In this document: in pieces, positions 6,215-13,262 of the stretch
Position numbering within the stretch: position 1 is the stretch's first letter
Layout of the letters: the number at the start of each line of letters is the position of its first letter
Source of the DNA: Marinagarivorans sp. UBA5868
GTDB taxonomy: Bacteria > Pseudomonadota > Gammaproteobacteria > Pseudomonadales > Cellvibrionaceae
DNA length: 13,262 bases
Assembly: GCA_002432095.1 (NCBI GenBank)
Contig: DJFQ01000086.1
Coordinates: 160 to 13,421, forward strand
Direction: 5' to 3'
Position numbers and translations under genes: made by a program
Notes under the pieces: generated by a model
Database searches by the model: none
The model's input: only the letters and a program-made list of their open reading frames with translations
What the model was told of the DNA's origin: nothing

Positions 6215-7207
6215 TTGTCACGGCCAGTTCATATTGCGGTTGATGTAATGGGCGGGGATTCAGGTCCCCGCCTTTGCGTTTCTGCTGTCGTTAAATTCGC
6301 ACGCTCGAACCCCTCCGTGAGGTTTACTCTTGTCGGAGATCGCAATCTTTTGGGGATCGACGTCTCCGCCCTATCTCAGCAAATCAAAATCCTTCCTGCC
6401 GACGAGTCGGTGCATATGTCCGAGCGACCCGCCAATGCTTTGCGCCATAAGCGTGAATCTTCTATGGCGTTAGCTGTGCGTATGGTTGCAACCGGCGAAG
6501 CGGATGCGTGTGTCAGTGGCGGCAACACCGGTGCTCTGATGGCCTTTGGACTGCATTTGCTCGGTACCATGTCCGGTATAGAGCGGCCCGCCATCTGCAA
6601 GGCGCTGCCCAGCAAGACTGGATTGTGTCAGGTGCTTGATCTCGGTGCCAATCTGGAATGCACTGCAGAGCATCTGCGGCAGTTCGCGTGTATGGGCGCC
6701 GCTTTGGCACGTTTGAACGGCACGGAAAGACCTCGCGTGGCCCTGCTGAATATCGGGGCGGAGGATGTAAAAGGGCGCGAATTGGAGCAGGAGGCGGCTT
6801 CTTTGTTGGCAGCACAACGAGGCGTGAACTTCATTGGCTTTGTCGAAGGCGGTGATATTTATCGCGGCGTGGCAGACGTGGTGGTATGCGACGGCTTCAC
6901 CGGTAATGTCCTTCTTAAAGCCAGTGAGGGGGCTGCCGAGTTACTTCAGTTGACGCTGAAGAAAGCGTTCCAGTCCAGCGTTGCCGCGCGTATTGCAGGT
7001 TGGCTCTCCAGACCTGTTTTGCATGCATGGGCAGATCGTTACAATCCTGCGCGTCTTAATGGCGCGACGTTTCTCGGGCTCAATGGAGTGGTTGTGAAAA
7101 GCCACGGCGGCGCTTCTGAAGAAGGATTTATCGCGGCGCTTAATGTCGCCCATGAACAGGCGACACATCAAATTATTACTGCGATCGCCACTGCAGTGGC
7201 GGTGTGA
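6215..7207 (+). CDS. plsX: Phosphate acyltransferase PlsX
   Basis: PlsX converts acyl-ACP and phosphate to acyl-phosphate, feeding PlsY and phosphatidic acid synthesis at the membrane. The start motif IAVDVMGGDSGP is characteristic, followed by SVHMSERPANALR, CVSGGNTGALMA, VLDLGANLECT, LLNIGAEDVKG, VVCDGFTGNVLLK and the C-terminal GVVVKSHGGASEEGF. The 330-residue length is normal for the family. No ATG lies before the conserved core. I chose TTG 6215, giving (M)SRPVHIAVDVMGGD, 13 nt after the rpmF stop and about 11 nt after an AAGG. An in-frame TTG at 6179 would overlap rpmF and add a lysine-rich segment foreign to the family. In E. coli fabH follows here; in this window fabD follows directly after 27 nt. 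Confidence 0.95.
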   Translation: MSRPVHIAVDVMGGDSGPRLCVSAVVKFARSNPSVRFTLVGDRNLLGIDVSALSQQIKILPADESVHMSERPANALRHKRESSMALAVRMVATGEADACVSGGNTGALMAFGLHLLGTMSGIERPAICKALPSKTGLCQVLDLGANLECTAEHLRQFACMGAALARLNGTERPRVALLNIGAEDVKGRELEQEAASLLAAQRGVNFIGFVEGGDIYRGVADVVVCDGFTGNVLLKASEGAAELLQLTLKKAFQSSVAARIAGWLSRPVLHAWADRYNPARLNGATFLGLNGVVVKSHGGASEEGFIAALNVAHEQATHQIITAIATAVAV

Positions 7208-7234
7208 ATTTTCTTTTGATTTAAGAGGCATTGT

Positions 7235-8179
7235 ATGACCACTCAGGCAAATTTGGCTTTTGTCTTTCCAGGCCAGGGGTCGCAGCAGATTGGCATGCTG
7301 GCGGATATCGCAGAACGATGGCCATCGGTGCGCGAAACCTTCACTCAGGCGAGTGAAGCGTTGGGCTATGACCTGTGGCGGTTAATACAAGAAGGTACTC
7401 AAGAAGAGCTTAATCTCACTGAAAATTCCCAGCCCGCTCTGCTCGCGTCAAGTGTGGCGGTGTGGCGAGTTTTTTGTGCGGAGTCTGCAGTGCGTCCGGC
7501 GTTGTTGGCGGGTCACAGTTTGGGGGAATGGTCTGCGCTGGTTTGTGGTGGTGTGCTGGATTTTGCAGATGCCATCAAGCTGGTGCGACTGCGTGGCCGC
7601 TACATGCAGGAGGCAGTGCCGGTAGGCGTTGGTGCAATGGCAGCAATTATCGGACTTGCCGACGATGCTATCGAAAATTGCTGCCGTGAGGCGGCGCAGG
7701 GTGACGTAGTCAATGCAGTCAATTACAACTCTCCGGGGCAAGTGGTGATAGCAGGTCATTTGGGCGCCGTGGATCGCGCGATAGAGCTGTGTAAGGCTGC
7801 GGGCGCCAAACGGGCACTGCCTTTGCCGGTTAGCGCACCCTTCCACACCAGTTTGATGAAGCCTGCCGCCGAGCGCCTGGCGGTGCATTTAGCGGAAACA
7901 CAATTCCAGAACCCTGCAATTCCTGTGGTTCATAACGTTACGGCAAGCTCGGAACGGCGTCCTGAGGCTATTCGCAATTTGATGGTGGAGCAGATTTTTT
8001 CGCCAGTAGGTTGGGTGGCGTGCGTGCAAACCTTAACCGAACAAGGTATCACTCAGGTGGTGGAGTGTGGTCCGGGCAAAGTATTAGCCGGTCTGGTCAA
8101 AAGGATTAGCAAAGAGCTGGTCGTTGAGGGCACAGACAATAGCGCAGCGCTAGCTCTGACCATTCAAAATCATTCATAA
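7235..8179 (+). CDS. fabD: Malonyl-CoA:ACP transacylase FabD
   Basis: FabD moves the malonyl group from CoA to ACP, supplying the extender unit for type II fatty acid synthesis in the cytoplasm. The 314-residue protein opens with FVFPGQGSQ. The nucleophile is Ser95 in GHSLGEWSAL. Arg120 in RLRGRYMQEAVP binds the malonyl carboxylate and His204 in APFHTSLMKPA is the catalytic histidine. VVECGPGKVLAGL closes the domain. The residue after GHSLGE is Trp where most FabD proteins have Tyr, a conservative change. Length and layout match E. coli FabD. An AGAGG lies 6 nt before ATG 7235. It sits between plsX and fabG, in an operon probably started from the yceD promoter. Confidence 0.97.
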   Translation: MTTQANLAFVFPGQGSQQIGMLADIAERWPSVRETFTQASEALGYDLWRLIQEGTQEELNLTENSQPALLASSVAVWRVFCAESAVRPALLAGHSLGEWSALVCGGVLDFADAIKLVRLRGRYMQEAVPVGVGAMAAIIGLADDAIENCCREAAQGDVVNAVNYNSPGQVVIAGHLGAVDRAIELCKAAGAKRALPLPVSAPFHTSLMKPAAERLAVHLAETQFQNPAIPVVHNVTASSERRPEAIRNLMVEQIFSPVGWVACVQTLTEQGITQVVECGPGKVLAGLVKRISKELVVEGTDNSAALALTIQNHS

Positions 8180-8200
8180 ATTAAGCGCGAGGATTAAACA

Positions 8201-8941
8201 GTGACAGATAAGAAAATCGCCCTGGTGACTGGCGCAAGCCGCGGGATAGGCGCAGCCATCGCAGAGAGCCTCGGCAAAACCGGGATGGTGGTCATTGGTA
8301 CTGCAACGTCCGCTGCCGGTGCAGAACAGATTGATGCCCGTCTTCGAGAAGCGGGAATAGAAGGGCGTGGAATGATGCTGAACGTAACGGACGCTGCCTC
8401 GGTAGCTCAGTTACTGGAGACGGTTACACGGGATTTTGGCACCGTAACTGTGTTGGTCAACAACGCTGGGATCACCAAGGATAACCTGTTGATGCGCATG
8501 TCGGATGAAGAGTGGTTCGATGTGGTCAACACCAACCTCAGTGCCGTCTATCGGCTGAGCAAGGCATGTCTGCGCGGTATGCTAAAGGCTCGGTGGGGAA
8601 GAATTATCAATATCAGTTCCATCGTTGGTGCTATGGGTAACGCGGGGCAGACAAACTATTCTGCAACTAAGGCCGGCGTGATGGGGTTTACTCGTTCACT
8701 GGCAAAAGAGATCGGGTCGCGCAATATCACCGTCAACGCCGTCGCGCCTGGGTTCATCGATACAGATATGACACGTGCTCTTCCTGAGGATCAACGCAAT
8801 GCACTTGTGAGCGGTATTGCTTTGGCTCGTCTCGGACGACCAGAAGAAATCGCCAGTGTTGTGCAGTTTCTTTGTGGCGAGGGTGCCGCTTACATTACTG
8901 GCGAAACCGTTCATGTGAATGGCGGGCTTTATATGTCCTAA
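8201..8941 (+). CDS. fabG: 3-oxoacyl-ACP reductase FabG
   Basis: FabG uses NADPH to reduce 3-oxoacyl-ACP to 3-hydroxyacyl-ACP in fatty acid elongation. The 246-residue short-chain dehydrogenase has the cofactor glycine motif TGASRGIG (10-17) and NNAG (87-90). The catalytic residues are Asn112, Ser140, Tyr153 and Lys157 (NYSATKAG), and VAPGFIDTDM follows. The C-terminal ITGETVHVNGGLYMS is typical of FabG itself rather than of other SDR enzymes. Translation starts at GTG 8201 with AGGA about 8 nt upstream, 21 nt after the fabD stop. A 271-nt gap separates it from acpP, so read-through may contribute to acpP expression. Confidence 0.97.
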   Translation: MTDKKIALVTGASRGIGAAIAESLGKTGMVVIGTATSAAGAEQIDARLREAGIEGRGMMLNVTDAASVAQLLETVTRDFGTVTVLVNNAGITKDNLLMRMSDEEWFDVVNTNLSAVYRLSKACLRGMLKARWGRIINISSIVGAMGNAGQTNYSATKAGVMGFTRSLAKEIGSRNITVNAVAPGFIDTDMTRALPEDQRNALVSGIALARLGRPEEIASVVQFLCGEGAAYITGETVHVNGGLYMS

Positions 8942-9060
8942 GCTCAATTGGTTTGATGCGAGCTGGGCTTGAGATCTTTAGATTTTTTTGAGAAACAGCG
9001 TGTAATGAATTGAAACTAATACGTTTTAATTGTTTGACTAAAGAATTTTCCGAGCATGGA

Positions 9061-9089
9061 TTACAAGTCCTGAAAAATAGCGCTAAAAT
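9061..9089 (+). promoter_or_regulatory. Candidate acpP promoter with GC-rich discriminator
   Basis: The fabG-acpP gap is AT-rich at first and then contains TAAAAT (9084-9089) followed directly by GCGCGC. The best -35 at 17 nt is TTACAA (9061-9066), which is weak. The -10 lies in the loop of a GCGC/GCGC dyad (9080-9093). GC-rich discriminators are typical of promoters under stringent (ppGpp/DksA) control, which would suit a growth-linked gene. The leader of about 117 nt contains a GCGGA/TCCGC hairpin (9134-9150). A second candidate -35, TTGACT at 9034-9039, lacks a good -10. Confidence 0.45.
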
Positions 9090-9212
9090 GCGCGCTTTAG
9101 TCGATCCCGTGACCTGAGCTGCGGGCATGCAAAGCGGATGTAAGGTCCGCCAAGACTTCTAAATGACAAACTGCTGATTTTATATAAAGGCTATTAGGAG
9201 CTAACAAACGTT

Positions 9213-9449
9213 ATGAGCAGCATTGAAGAGAGAGTAAAAAAGATCGTTGCCGAGCAACTCGGTGTAAAGGAAGAGGAAGTTAAAAATGAAGCCTCTTTTG
9301 TTGAAGATCTGGGCGCGGACTCCCTGGACACCGTTGAGCTGGTAATGGCTTTGGAAGAAGAATTCGAAACTGAAATTCCAGACGAAGAAGCCGAGAAGAT
9401 CACTACTGTTCAGCTGGCGATTGATTACATCAACGAGCATCTGGCGTAA
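9213..9449 (+). CDS. acpP: Acyl carrier protein
   Basis: ACP carries the growing acyl chain on a phosphopantetheine arm and is the substrate of FabD, FabG, FabF and PlsX encoded around it. The 78-residue acidic protein contains the attachment site Ser37 in [18 protein letters not shown], with the usual four-helix length and the ending [10 protein letters not shown]. It is nearly identical to the E. coli protein over its core. AGGAG at 9196-9200 lies 12 nt before ATG 9213, in an AT-rich context (TATATAAAGG just upstream) favourable to high translation. It has its own upstream promoter region and a strong terminator downstream, so it can be expressed as a short abundant mRNA apart from its neighbours. 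Confidence 0.99.
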   Translation: MSSIEERVKKIVAEQLGVKEEEVKNEASFVEDLGADSLDTVELVMALEEEFETEIPDEEAEKITTVQLAIDYINEHLA

Positions 9450-9476
9450 GTCGATCACGACAGCAGTAATATCTCC

Positions 9477-9519
9477 ATAAAAGCCGTATCTATGCAAATA
9501 GTACGGCTTTTATTTTTTT
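9477..9519 (+). terminator. Intrinsic terminator after acpP
   Basis: ATAAAAGCCGTA (9477-9488) pairs perfectly over 12 bp with TACGGCTTTTAT (9502-9513). Three more pairs (CTA/TAG) can form inside the loop, and seven T residues follow at 9513-9519. It lies 28 nt after the acpP stop and separates acpP from fabF. The stem is A-rich on the left and T-rich on the right, but leftward use is less likely because no gene ends there on that strand. Confidence 0.92.
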
Positions 9520-9623
9520 CCCTTATAACGCCTTAACCTCACCCTGAGGCTATTTTGCGTCTTCAGCTCGGCTGACTTAGCATTCAGTTTTCTGTTGCGC
9601 CTGGTTAAGTTTGGAGGAATACA
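9520..9623 (+). promoter_or_regulatory. acpP-fabF gap, expected to hold a fabF promoter
   Basis: Because a strong terminator lies just upstream, fabF probably needs its own promoter here. The best pair I find is TTGCGT (9555-9560), 17 nt, TAGCAT (9578-9583), which is a weak match to sigma70 consensus. A TATAAC at 9524-9529 has no usable -35, as that position falls in the terminator. The ribosome binding site GGAGG at 9613-9617 is strong. Confidence 0.3.
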
Positions 9624-10862
9624 GTGGGCCGAAACCGCGTAGTGGTAACCGGTATGGGCATGGTAAGCCCCTTAGGTCATAACGTGGCCGATTCCTGGTC
9701 CGCCATTCTGGCAGGCAAAAGTGGCGCAGCCCCAATTGATCGGTTTGATGCCTCAGCCTTCGCCACTCAGTTCAGTGCATCCGTTAAGAATCTCGATTTA
9801 TCTCCTTATCTCTCCGACAAGGAAGCTCGAAAGGTTGATCCTTTCATTCAGTACGGAATGGCCGCCAGTATTCAGGCGGTGGAGGATTCCGGGCTGCAGG
9901 TGACGCCGGAGAATGCTGAGCGTATCGGTTGCGTTATAGGGTCCGGAATTGGCGGTCTGGGTTCTATTGAAGATACGGCGCTGACGATCAAAGAGCGGGG
10001 TCCCAGAAGAATTTCGCCGTTTTTTGTACCCGGGTCGATCATCAATATGATTGCCGGTAATCTTTCCATTCGCTATGGCTTCAAAGGGGCCAACATAGCG
10101 GTGACCACTGCCTGTACCACGGGAACCCACTGTATTGGTTTGGCAGCCCGAGAAATCATGTTCGGTTATGCCGATGCAATGATCTGCGGCGGCTCCGAAA
10201 TGGCCACGACACCCGTCGGCATTGGTGGTTTCGGTGCTGCACGCGCACTATCGACTCGCAATGCGGAGCCCCACCGGGCCAGTCGTCCGTGGGACAAAGA
10301 GCGAGACGGTTTTGTGCTGGGTGATGGTGCCGGTGTGCTGGTATTGGAGGAGTATGAGCGCGCGCTTGCACGTGGAGCCCGAATCTACGCTGAGGTGGTT
10401 GGTTTTGGCACTAGTGCCGATGCGTTTCACATGACGTCCCCACCGGACAGTGGTGAAGGAGCCGCTAGGTCGATGTTGAATGCTCTTAAGGATGCAGGAA
10501 TGACGCCTGCAGATGTTCAGCATATAAATGCGCATGGTACTTCTACTCCCGCCGGCGATTTGGCGGAGTGCCGCGCGGTGAAGTCGGTATTTGGTGAACG
10601 TGCGTACGATTTGACGATCAGCTCAACCAAATCAATGACTGGCCATTTACTTGGTGCCGCTGGTGCCATCGAAGCGATTTTCAGTGTTATGGCGATGAAG
10701 GATCAGATCGCGCCGCCAACAATCAATCTGGATAACCCAGATGCAGAATGCGATTTGAATTTCGTTGCTCATAAAGCGCAACGTCAGGCAATTCAAGTTG
10801 CTCTCAATAACTCTTTCGGTTTTGGTGGTACTAACGGGACATTGGTGTTCCGTCGCCTCTAA
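9624..10862 (+). CDS. fabF: 3-oxoacyl-ACP synthase II FabF (KAS II)
   Basis: FabF condenses malonyl-ACP with acyl-ACP in each elongation round and controls temperature-dependent cis-vaccenate production. The 412-residue protein has the thiolase-fold Cys-His-His triad: Cys164 in [10 protein letters not shown], His304 in [11 protein letters not shown] and His341 in [13 protein letters not shown]. These are each one residue beyond the E. coli FabF positions. The N-terminal [14 protein letters not shown] and the C-terminal [15 protein letters not shown] are standard. It lacks the chain-length-factor change at the Cys. Translation begins at GTG 9624, with GGAGG six nt upstream. It is the first gene after the acpP terminator and probably leads an operon with pabC, mltG and tmk. 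Confidence 0.98.
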   Translation: MGRNRVVVTGMGMVSPLGHNVADSWSAILAGKSGAAPIDRFDASAFATQFSASVKNLDLSPYLSDKEARKVDPFIQYGMAASIQAVEDSGLQVTPENAERIGCVIGSGIGGLGSIEDTALTIKERGPRRISPFFVPGSIINMIAGNLSIRYGFKGANIAVTTACTTGTHCIGLAAREIMFGYADAMICGGSEMATTPVGIGGFGAARALSTRNAEPHRASRPWDKERDGFVLGDGAGVLVLEEYERALARGARIYAEVVGFGTSADAFHMTSPPDSGEGAARSMLNALKDAGMTPADVQHINAHGTSTPAGDLAECRAVKSVFGERAYDLTISSTKSMTGHLLGAAGAIEAIFSVMAMKDQIAPPTINLDNPDAECDLNFVAHKAQRQAIQVALNNSFGFGGTNGTLVFRRL

Positions 10863-10883
10863 AGATTTGCAGGGTTACCCATA

Positions 10884-11756
10884 ATGGCATCCTCCCGACA
10901 ACTCACCATGGTCAACGATGTTTTCGTTGACCATTTGAAGGTGACGGATCGCGGGTTGGCGTTTGGTGATGGCCTGTTCGAAACCATGCGGTTTGCCGCT
11001 GGTGCTATTCCACTGCTCGAATATCATCTCGACAGATTGGAACGGGGCTGCCGAACCTTGTTGATTCCCATGTCTAGAACACTTGTCGAATCTTCTTTAT
11101 CGAGGTTTGTAGAGGCGATCTCTGATCCCGCGCCATCCATCATCAAATTGATTGTCACTCGTGGTTCGGGTGGTCAGGGTTGTAAGCCGCCATCCATGCG
11201 CAGCTCCTCTCCCTCGTTGGTTTGGCAGAATCAGCCGCTAACTGATACGGCCCATCTCTCCCGTTCTGGTGTTACCCTACAGCCCTGCCGTATTCCTATT
11301 TATTCCAACCCGCATCTCGCCGGAATCAAACATCTGAACAGGCTGAATTATGTAATGGCAGCGTTCGATTTGCCGGATAACCCTGAAATTCAGGGATTGG
11401 TGAGCGACGAGAAAGGACATATCTTGGAATCTCTTCATCACAATCTGTTCTTGGTCAAAAAGAATCTATTGATGACGCCCTTACTGGACGGAGCAGGCGT
11501 TAAAGGTGTTCTGCGGAGATTGATCCTAGAGCGGTTTGCGCCAAACTGTGGGCTCGCTGTGAGAGAGGCGGCGTTGTCCCTCGATGAGCTACTGCTCGCC
11601 GACGAGGTTTTTTTAACTAACGGTGTTCGTGGGATTTGGCCGGTGAAGGGGCTCGCTACCACACGATGGCCATCACCCGGTCCTGTTACCGCTCGGCTAC
11701 AGAGCTTGACCGAAGCAGTGTTTGCCGGCGGGCATATCAATAAGGAGCAAATATGA
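10884..11756 (+). CDS. pabC: Aminodeoxychorismate lyase PabC
   Basis: PabC is a PLP enzyme that releases pyruvate from 4-amino-4-deoxychorismate to give p-aminobenzoate for folate. It belongs to fold-type IV, with branched-chain aminotransferases. The 290-residue product has DRGLAFGDGLFETMR near the N-terminus, VTRGSGGQG (92-99) and AGIKHLNRL, whose Lys149 is the PLP Schiff-base lysine. ES and NLF further on and a GVKG motif also match. E. coli PabC is shorter (269). ATG 10884 has AGGG about 9 nt upstream. ATG 10908 gives a family-like N-terminus but has no ribosome binding site and lies in a perfect inverted repeat. The stop overlaps the mltG start (ATGA), so the two are translationally coupled. 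The fabF-pabC-mltG-tmk order is conserved in gammaproteobacteria. Confidence 0.93.
   Translation: MASSRQLTMVNDVFVDHLKVTDRGLAFGDGLFETMRFAAGAIPLLEYHLDRLERGCRTLLIPMSRTLVESSLSRFVEAISDPAPSIIKLIVTRGSGGQGCKPPSMRSSSPSLVWQNQPLTDTAHLSRSGVTLQPCRIPIYSNPHLAGIKHLNRLNYVMAAFDLPDNPEIQGLVSDEKGHILESLHHNLFLVKKNLLMTPLLDGAGVKGVLRRLILERFAPNCGLAVREAALSLDELLLADEVFLTNGVRGIWPVKGLATTRWPSPGPVTARLQSLTEAVFAGGHINKEQI
10908..10934 (+). repeat. Perfect 10-bp inverted repeat at the 5' end of pabC
   Basis: ATGGTCAACG (10908-10917) and CGTTGACCAT (10925-10934) are exact reverse complements separated by 7 nt. In mRNA this would fold into a stable hairpin covering codons 9-17 of pabC, including the in-frame ATG 10908. It may hinder internal initiation or slow early elongation. 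No T run follows, so it is not a terminator. Confidence 0.75.
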
Positions 11757-12805
11757 TGGTCAGCAAGCTCCGAGTGGGTATCTCTGCGGCACTTTGGCTG
11801 ACCTTAATGAGCGGGATTGCAGCGGTGTATTTTTGGCAGTGGCTGCACCGGGATTACTGGATTGAGGAAGATAAACGCTATTTCGTGGTCGCCAAAGGCG
11901 AAAGCCTGGTAAGCGTCGCGCGGCGCTTGCAGGAGCAGGATATGTTGCGTTGGCCATTGGTGTGGCGCCTCTATGGTCAATATCTAAAACCCGGTTCCAT
12001 TAAAGTGGGGGAGTACCAGTTTCTTGAGCGAGAAACTCCGGTGAGTATGCTCCGGCGGTTTCAGTCAGGCTCAGTAATCACCTACAGCGTGGCGTTGGTT
12101 GAAGGGCGGACTTTTAAAGATTGGGTTGAGTTGCTTTCGCTCCAGCCTAAGCTGAACATCGCTCTTTCGGGTAAATCCCTAGAGGAGCAGCTGAAACTTC
12201 TCGATCTCGGGTTGGATCATCCGGAAGGGTGGTTTTATCCCGATACCTATCAGTTTGTGGCAGGAGATTCAGATTTGACTCTGCTCCGGCGCGCGCATCA
12301 ATTGATGCGTCAAGTTTTAGAGAGGGAATGGGCCAATCGTTTACCTGACCTGCCCTATGCGACTCCTTACGAGGCCTTGGTTATGGCGTCGATCATCGAA
12401 AAGGAAACGGGTTTGGCCTCCGAACGCGGCGAAATCGCTGGCGTGTTTGTACGCCGATTGCGCGCGGGCATGAGGCTACAGACTGATCCCACAGTAATTT
12501 ACGGATTGGGCGGCGACTTCGCGGGGAATTTGACCCGACAACACTTGCGGCAGGCAGGACCCTACAACACTTACGCCAATTCTGGTCTGCCACCTACGCC
12601 AATTGCCATGCCTAGCGGTGCTGCGATACAAGCCGCTTTGCATCCGGCAGAAGGGACAACCCTATATTTTGTTGCCAGAGGGGACGGCTCCCACGAATTT
12701 TCCTCGACACTCGAAGAACACAACCGGGCAGTACAACAGTATCAGCGCCGAAGGCGTACAGATTATCGTTCTTCGCCCGTTCCTATAGCGGAGCCGCCGC
12801 GATGA
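11753..12805 (+). CDS. mltG: Endolytic murein transglycosylase MltG (YceG)
   Basis: MltG cleaves nascent peptidoglycan strands in the periplasm and sets glycan length. The 350-residue protein has a short cytoplasmic start, one transmembrane helix at about residues 9-27, a LysM-like segment (YFVVAKGESLVSVARRL, about 43-59) and the YceG catalytic domain. The catalytic glutamate is Glu218 in ASIIEKETG, the same number as in E. coli. RLQTDPTVIYGLG, GPYNTYANSGLPPTPI and YFVARGDGSHEFS are family hallmarks. The C-terminus ends in a basic, proline-rich tail. ATG 11753 overlaps the pabC stop and follows AAGGAG. A second ATG three bases on could also serve. Its own stop overlaps the tmk start by ATGA. 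Confidence 0.96.
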   Translation: MMVSKLRVGISAALWLTLMSGIAAVYFWQWLHRDYWIEEDKRYFVVAKGESLVSVARRLQEQDMLRWPLVWRLYGQYLKPGSIKVGEYQFLERETPVSMLRRFQSGSVITYSVALVEGRTFKDWVELLSLQPKLNIALSGKSLEEQLKLLDLGLDHPEGWFYPDTYQFVAGDSDLTLLRRAHQLMRQVLEREWANRLPDLPYATPYEALVMASIIEKETGLASERGEIAGVFVRRLRAGMRLQTDPTVIYGLGGDFAGNLTRQHLRQAGPYNTYANSGLPPTPIAMPSGAAIQAALHPAEGTTLYFVARGDGSHEFSSTLEEHNRAVQQYQRRRRTDYRSSPVPIAEPPR

Positions 12806-13262
12806 CCGCGAGAGGTGTGTTTATTACTGTTGAGGGGGTGGAGGGCGTTGGCAAGACCACCAATTTGAGTTTTATGCGCGATTGGTTAAACAACGCCGGA
12901 ATCGATTTGGTATGTACCCGCGAGCCCGGTGGCACACCGCTGGCGGAAGAACTGCGAGCTCTTTTGCTGGCCAATCGTGATGAGTCAGTTGATCCCCACG
13001 CTGAATTGTTAATGGTGTTTGCCGCCAGAGCTCAGCATTTAAGCCAGATAATTGAACCGGCCCTGAAGCAGGGGAAGTGGGTGTTGTGCGATCGATTTAC
13101 CGATGCAACTTTCGCCTACCAGGGGGGCGGCCGGAAATTGCCGGAAGATGTGATAGCGACGTTGGAGCATCTGGTGCAGCGTGGCCGGCATCCAGACCGA
13201 ACTTTTTATCTGGATCTCGATGTGGACATAGGTCTTGCCAGAGCGCACGGCCGGGGTGAGGC
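12802..13262 (+). CDS. tmk: Thymidylate kinase (partial, C-terminus outside window)
   Basis: Tmk phosphorylates dTMP to dTDP in the pathway to dTTP. The first 153 residues are visible. The P-loop GVEGVGKT (12-19) binds the phosphate donor. TREPGGTPL (39-47) is the dTMP-site motif, with Arg40. DRFTDATFAYQGGGR (97-111) carries the DR pair and the Tyr-Gln-Gly-Gly-Gly substrate segment. FYLDLDVDIGLAR starts the adenine-side strand. The LID arginines lie further right, outside the window. ATG 12802 overlaps the mltG stop as ATGA, so translation is likely coupled. In related genomes holB and a TatD-like gene follow. Confidence 0.96.
   Translation, partial: MTARGVFITVEGVEGVGKTTNLSFMRDWLNNAGIDLVCTREPGGTPLAEELRALLLANRDESVDPHAELLMVFAARAQHLSQIIEPALKQGKWVLCDRFTDATFAYQGGGRKLPEDVIATLEHLVQRGRHPDRTFYLDLDVDIGLARAHGRGE

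Noticed and set aside
6513..6834. Several long opposite-strand frames within plsX and fabD
   Set aside because: They are antisense shadows of strongly conserved genes with no independent coding evidence.
8941..8990. Possible terminator after fabG (AGCTC/GAGCT or CTCAA/TTGAG followed by seven T)
   Set aside because: Stems are only 5 bp with loops of 14-21 nt, and ATCTTTAGA lies between the stem and the T run. Too weak to call.
9034..9062. TTGACT (9034) as -35 of an acpP promoter
   Set aside because: At 17 nt the -10 would be TGGATT, a three-of-six match. The TAAAAT element further on looks better.
1..13262. Mobile element, prophage, CRISPR or defence system
   Set aside because: No transposase, integrase, spaced repeats or defence genes were seen. 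The window is a compact conserved housekeeping block.

Overview
This window is a conserved housekeeping block from a gammaproteobacterium. The gene order is rne (minus strand, C-terminal part outside the window), rluC, a HAD phosphatase, an S49 peptidase, maf/yceF (minus), yceD, rpmF, plsX, fabD, fabG, acpP, fabF, pabC, mltG and tmk (cut by the right edge). As far as I recall, this is the Pseudomonas arrangement: it includes the HAD and S49 genes between rluC and maf, and it lacks the fabH gene that Escherichia coli carries between plsX and fabD. Moderate GC and the protein sequences would fit a marine Pseudomonas relative such as a Cellvibrionales member, but that placement is inference. I see no mobile element, CRISPR array, tRNA or rRNA.

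Left part (1-2118): the first 429 codons of RNase E read leftward from 1289. The 829-bp gap to rluC holds no convincing gene. It contains a good minus-strand sigma70 promoter (1978-2006), which implies an rne leader of about 680 nt with several hairpins. This fits the known autoregulation of RNase E through its 5' UTR. rluC is divergent and has its own extended -10 candidate.

Middle (2119-5445): rluC, the HAD phosphatase and the S49 peptidase run rightward as one likely operon. It converges on maf with only 14 bp between the stop codons. maf is divergent from yceD, and the 78-bp gap between them holds a near-consensus promoter that would start the yceD mRNA almost at its ATG.

Right part (5445-13262): yceD-rpmF-plsX-fabD-fabG couples a 23S rRNA accumulation factor and ribosomal protein bL32 to phospholipid and fatty-acid initiation. 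acpP has its own promoter region and a strong intrinsic terminator, so it is probably made mainly as a separate abundant mRNA. fabF-pabC-mltG-tmk follow, and the last three are joined by ATGA stop/start overlaps. Together the genes cover RNA processing, ribosome maturation, fatty-acid elongation, folate precursor synthesis, peptidoglycan strand termination and dTTP supply.

I found no clearly new system. The points most worth a second look are regulatory: the long structured rne leader, the apparently leaderless yceD promoter with a dyad in its spacer, a perfect 10-bp inverted repeat at the start of pabC, and the missing fabH.
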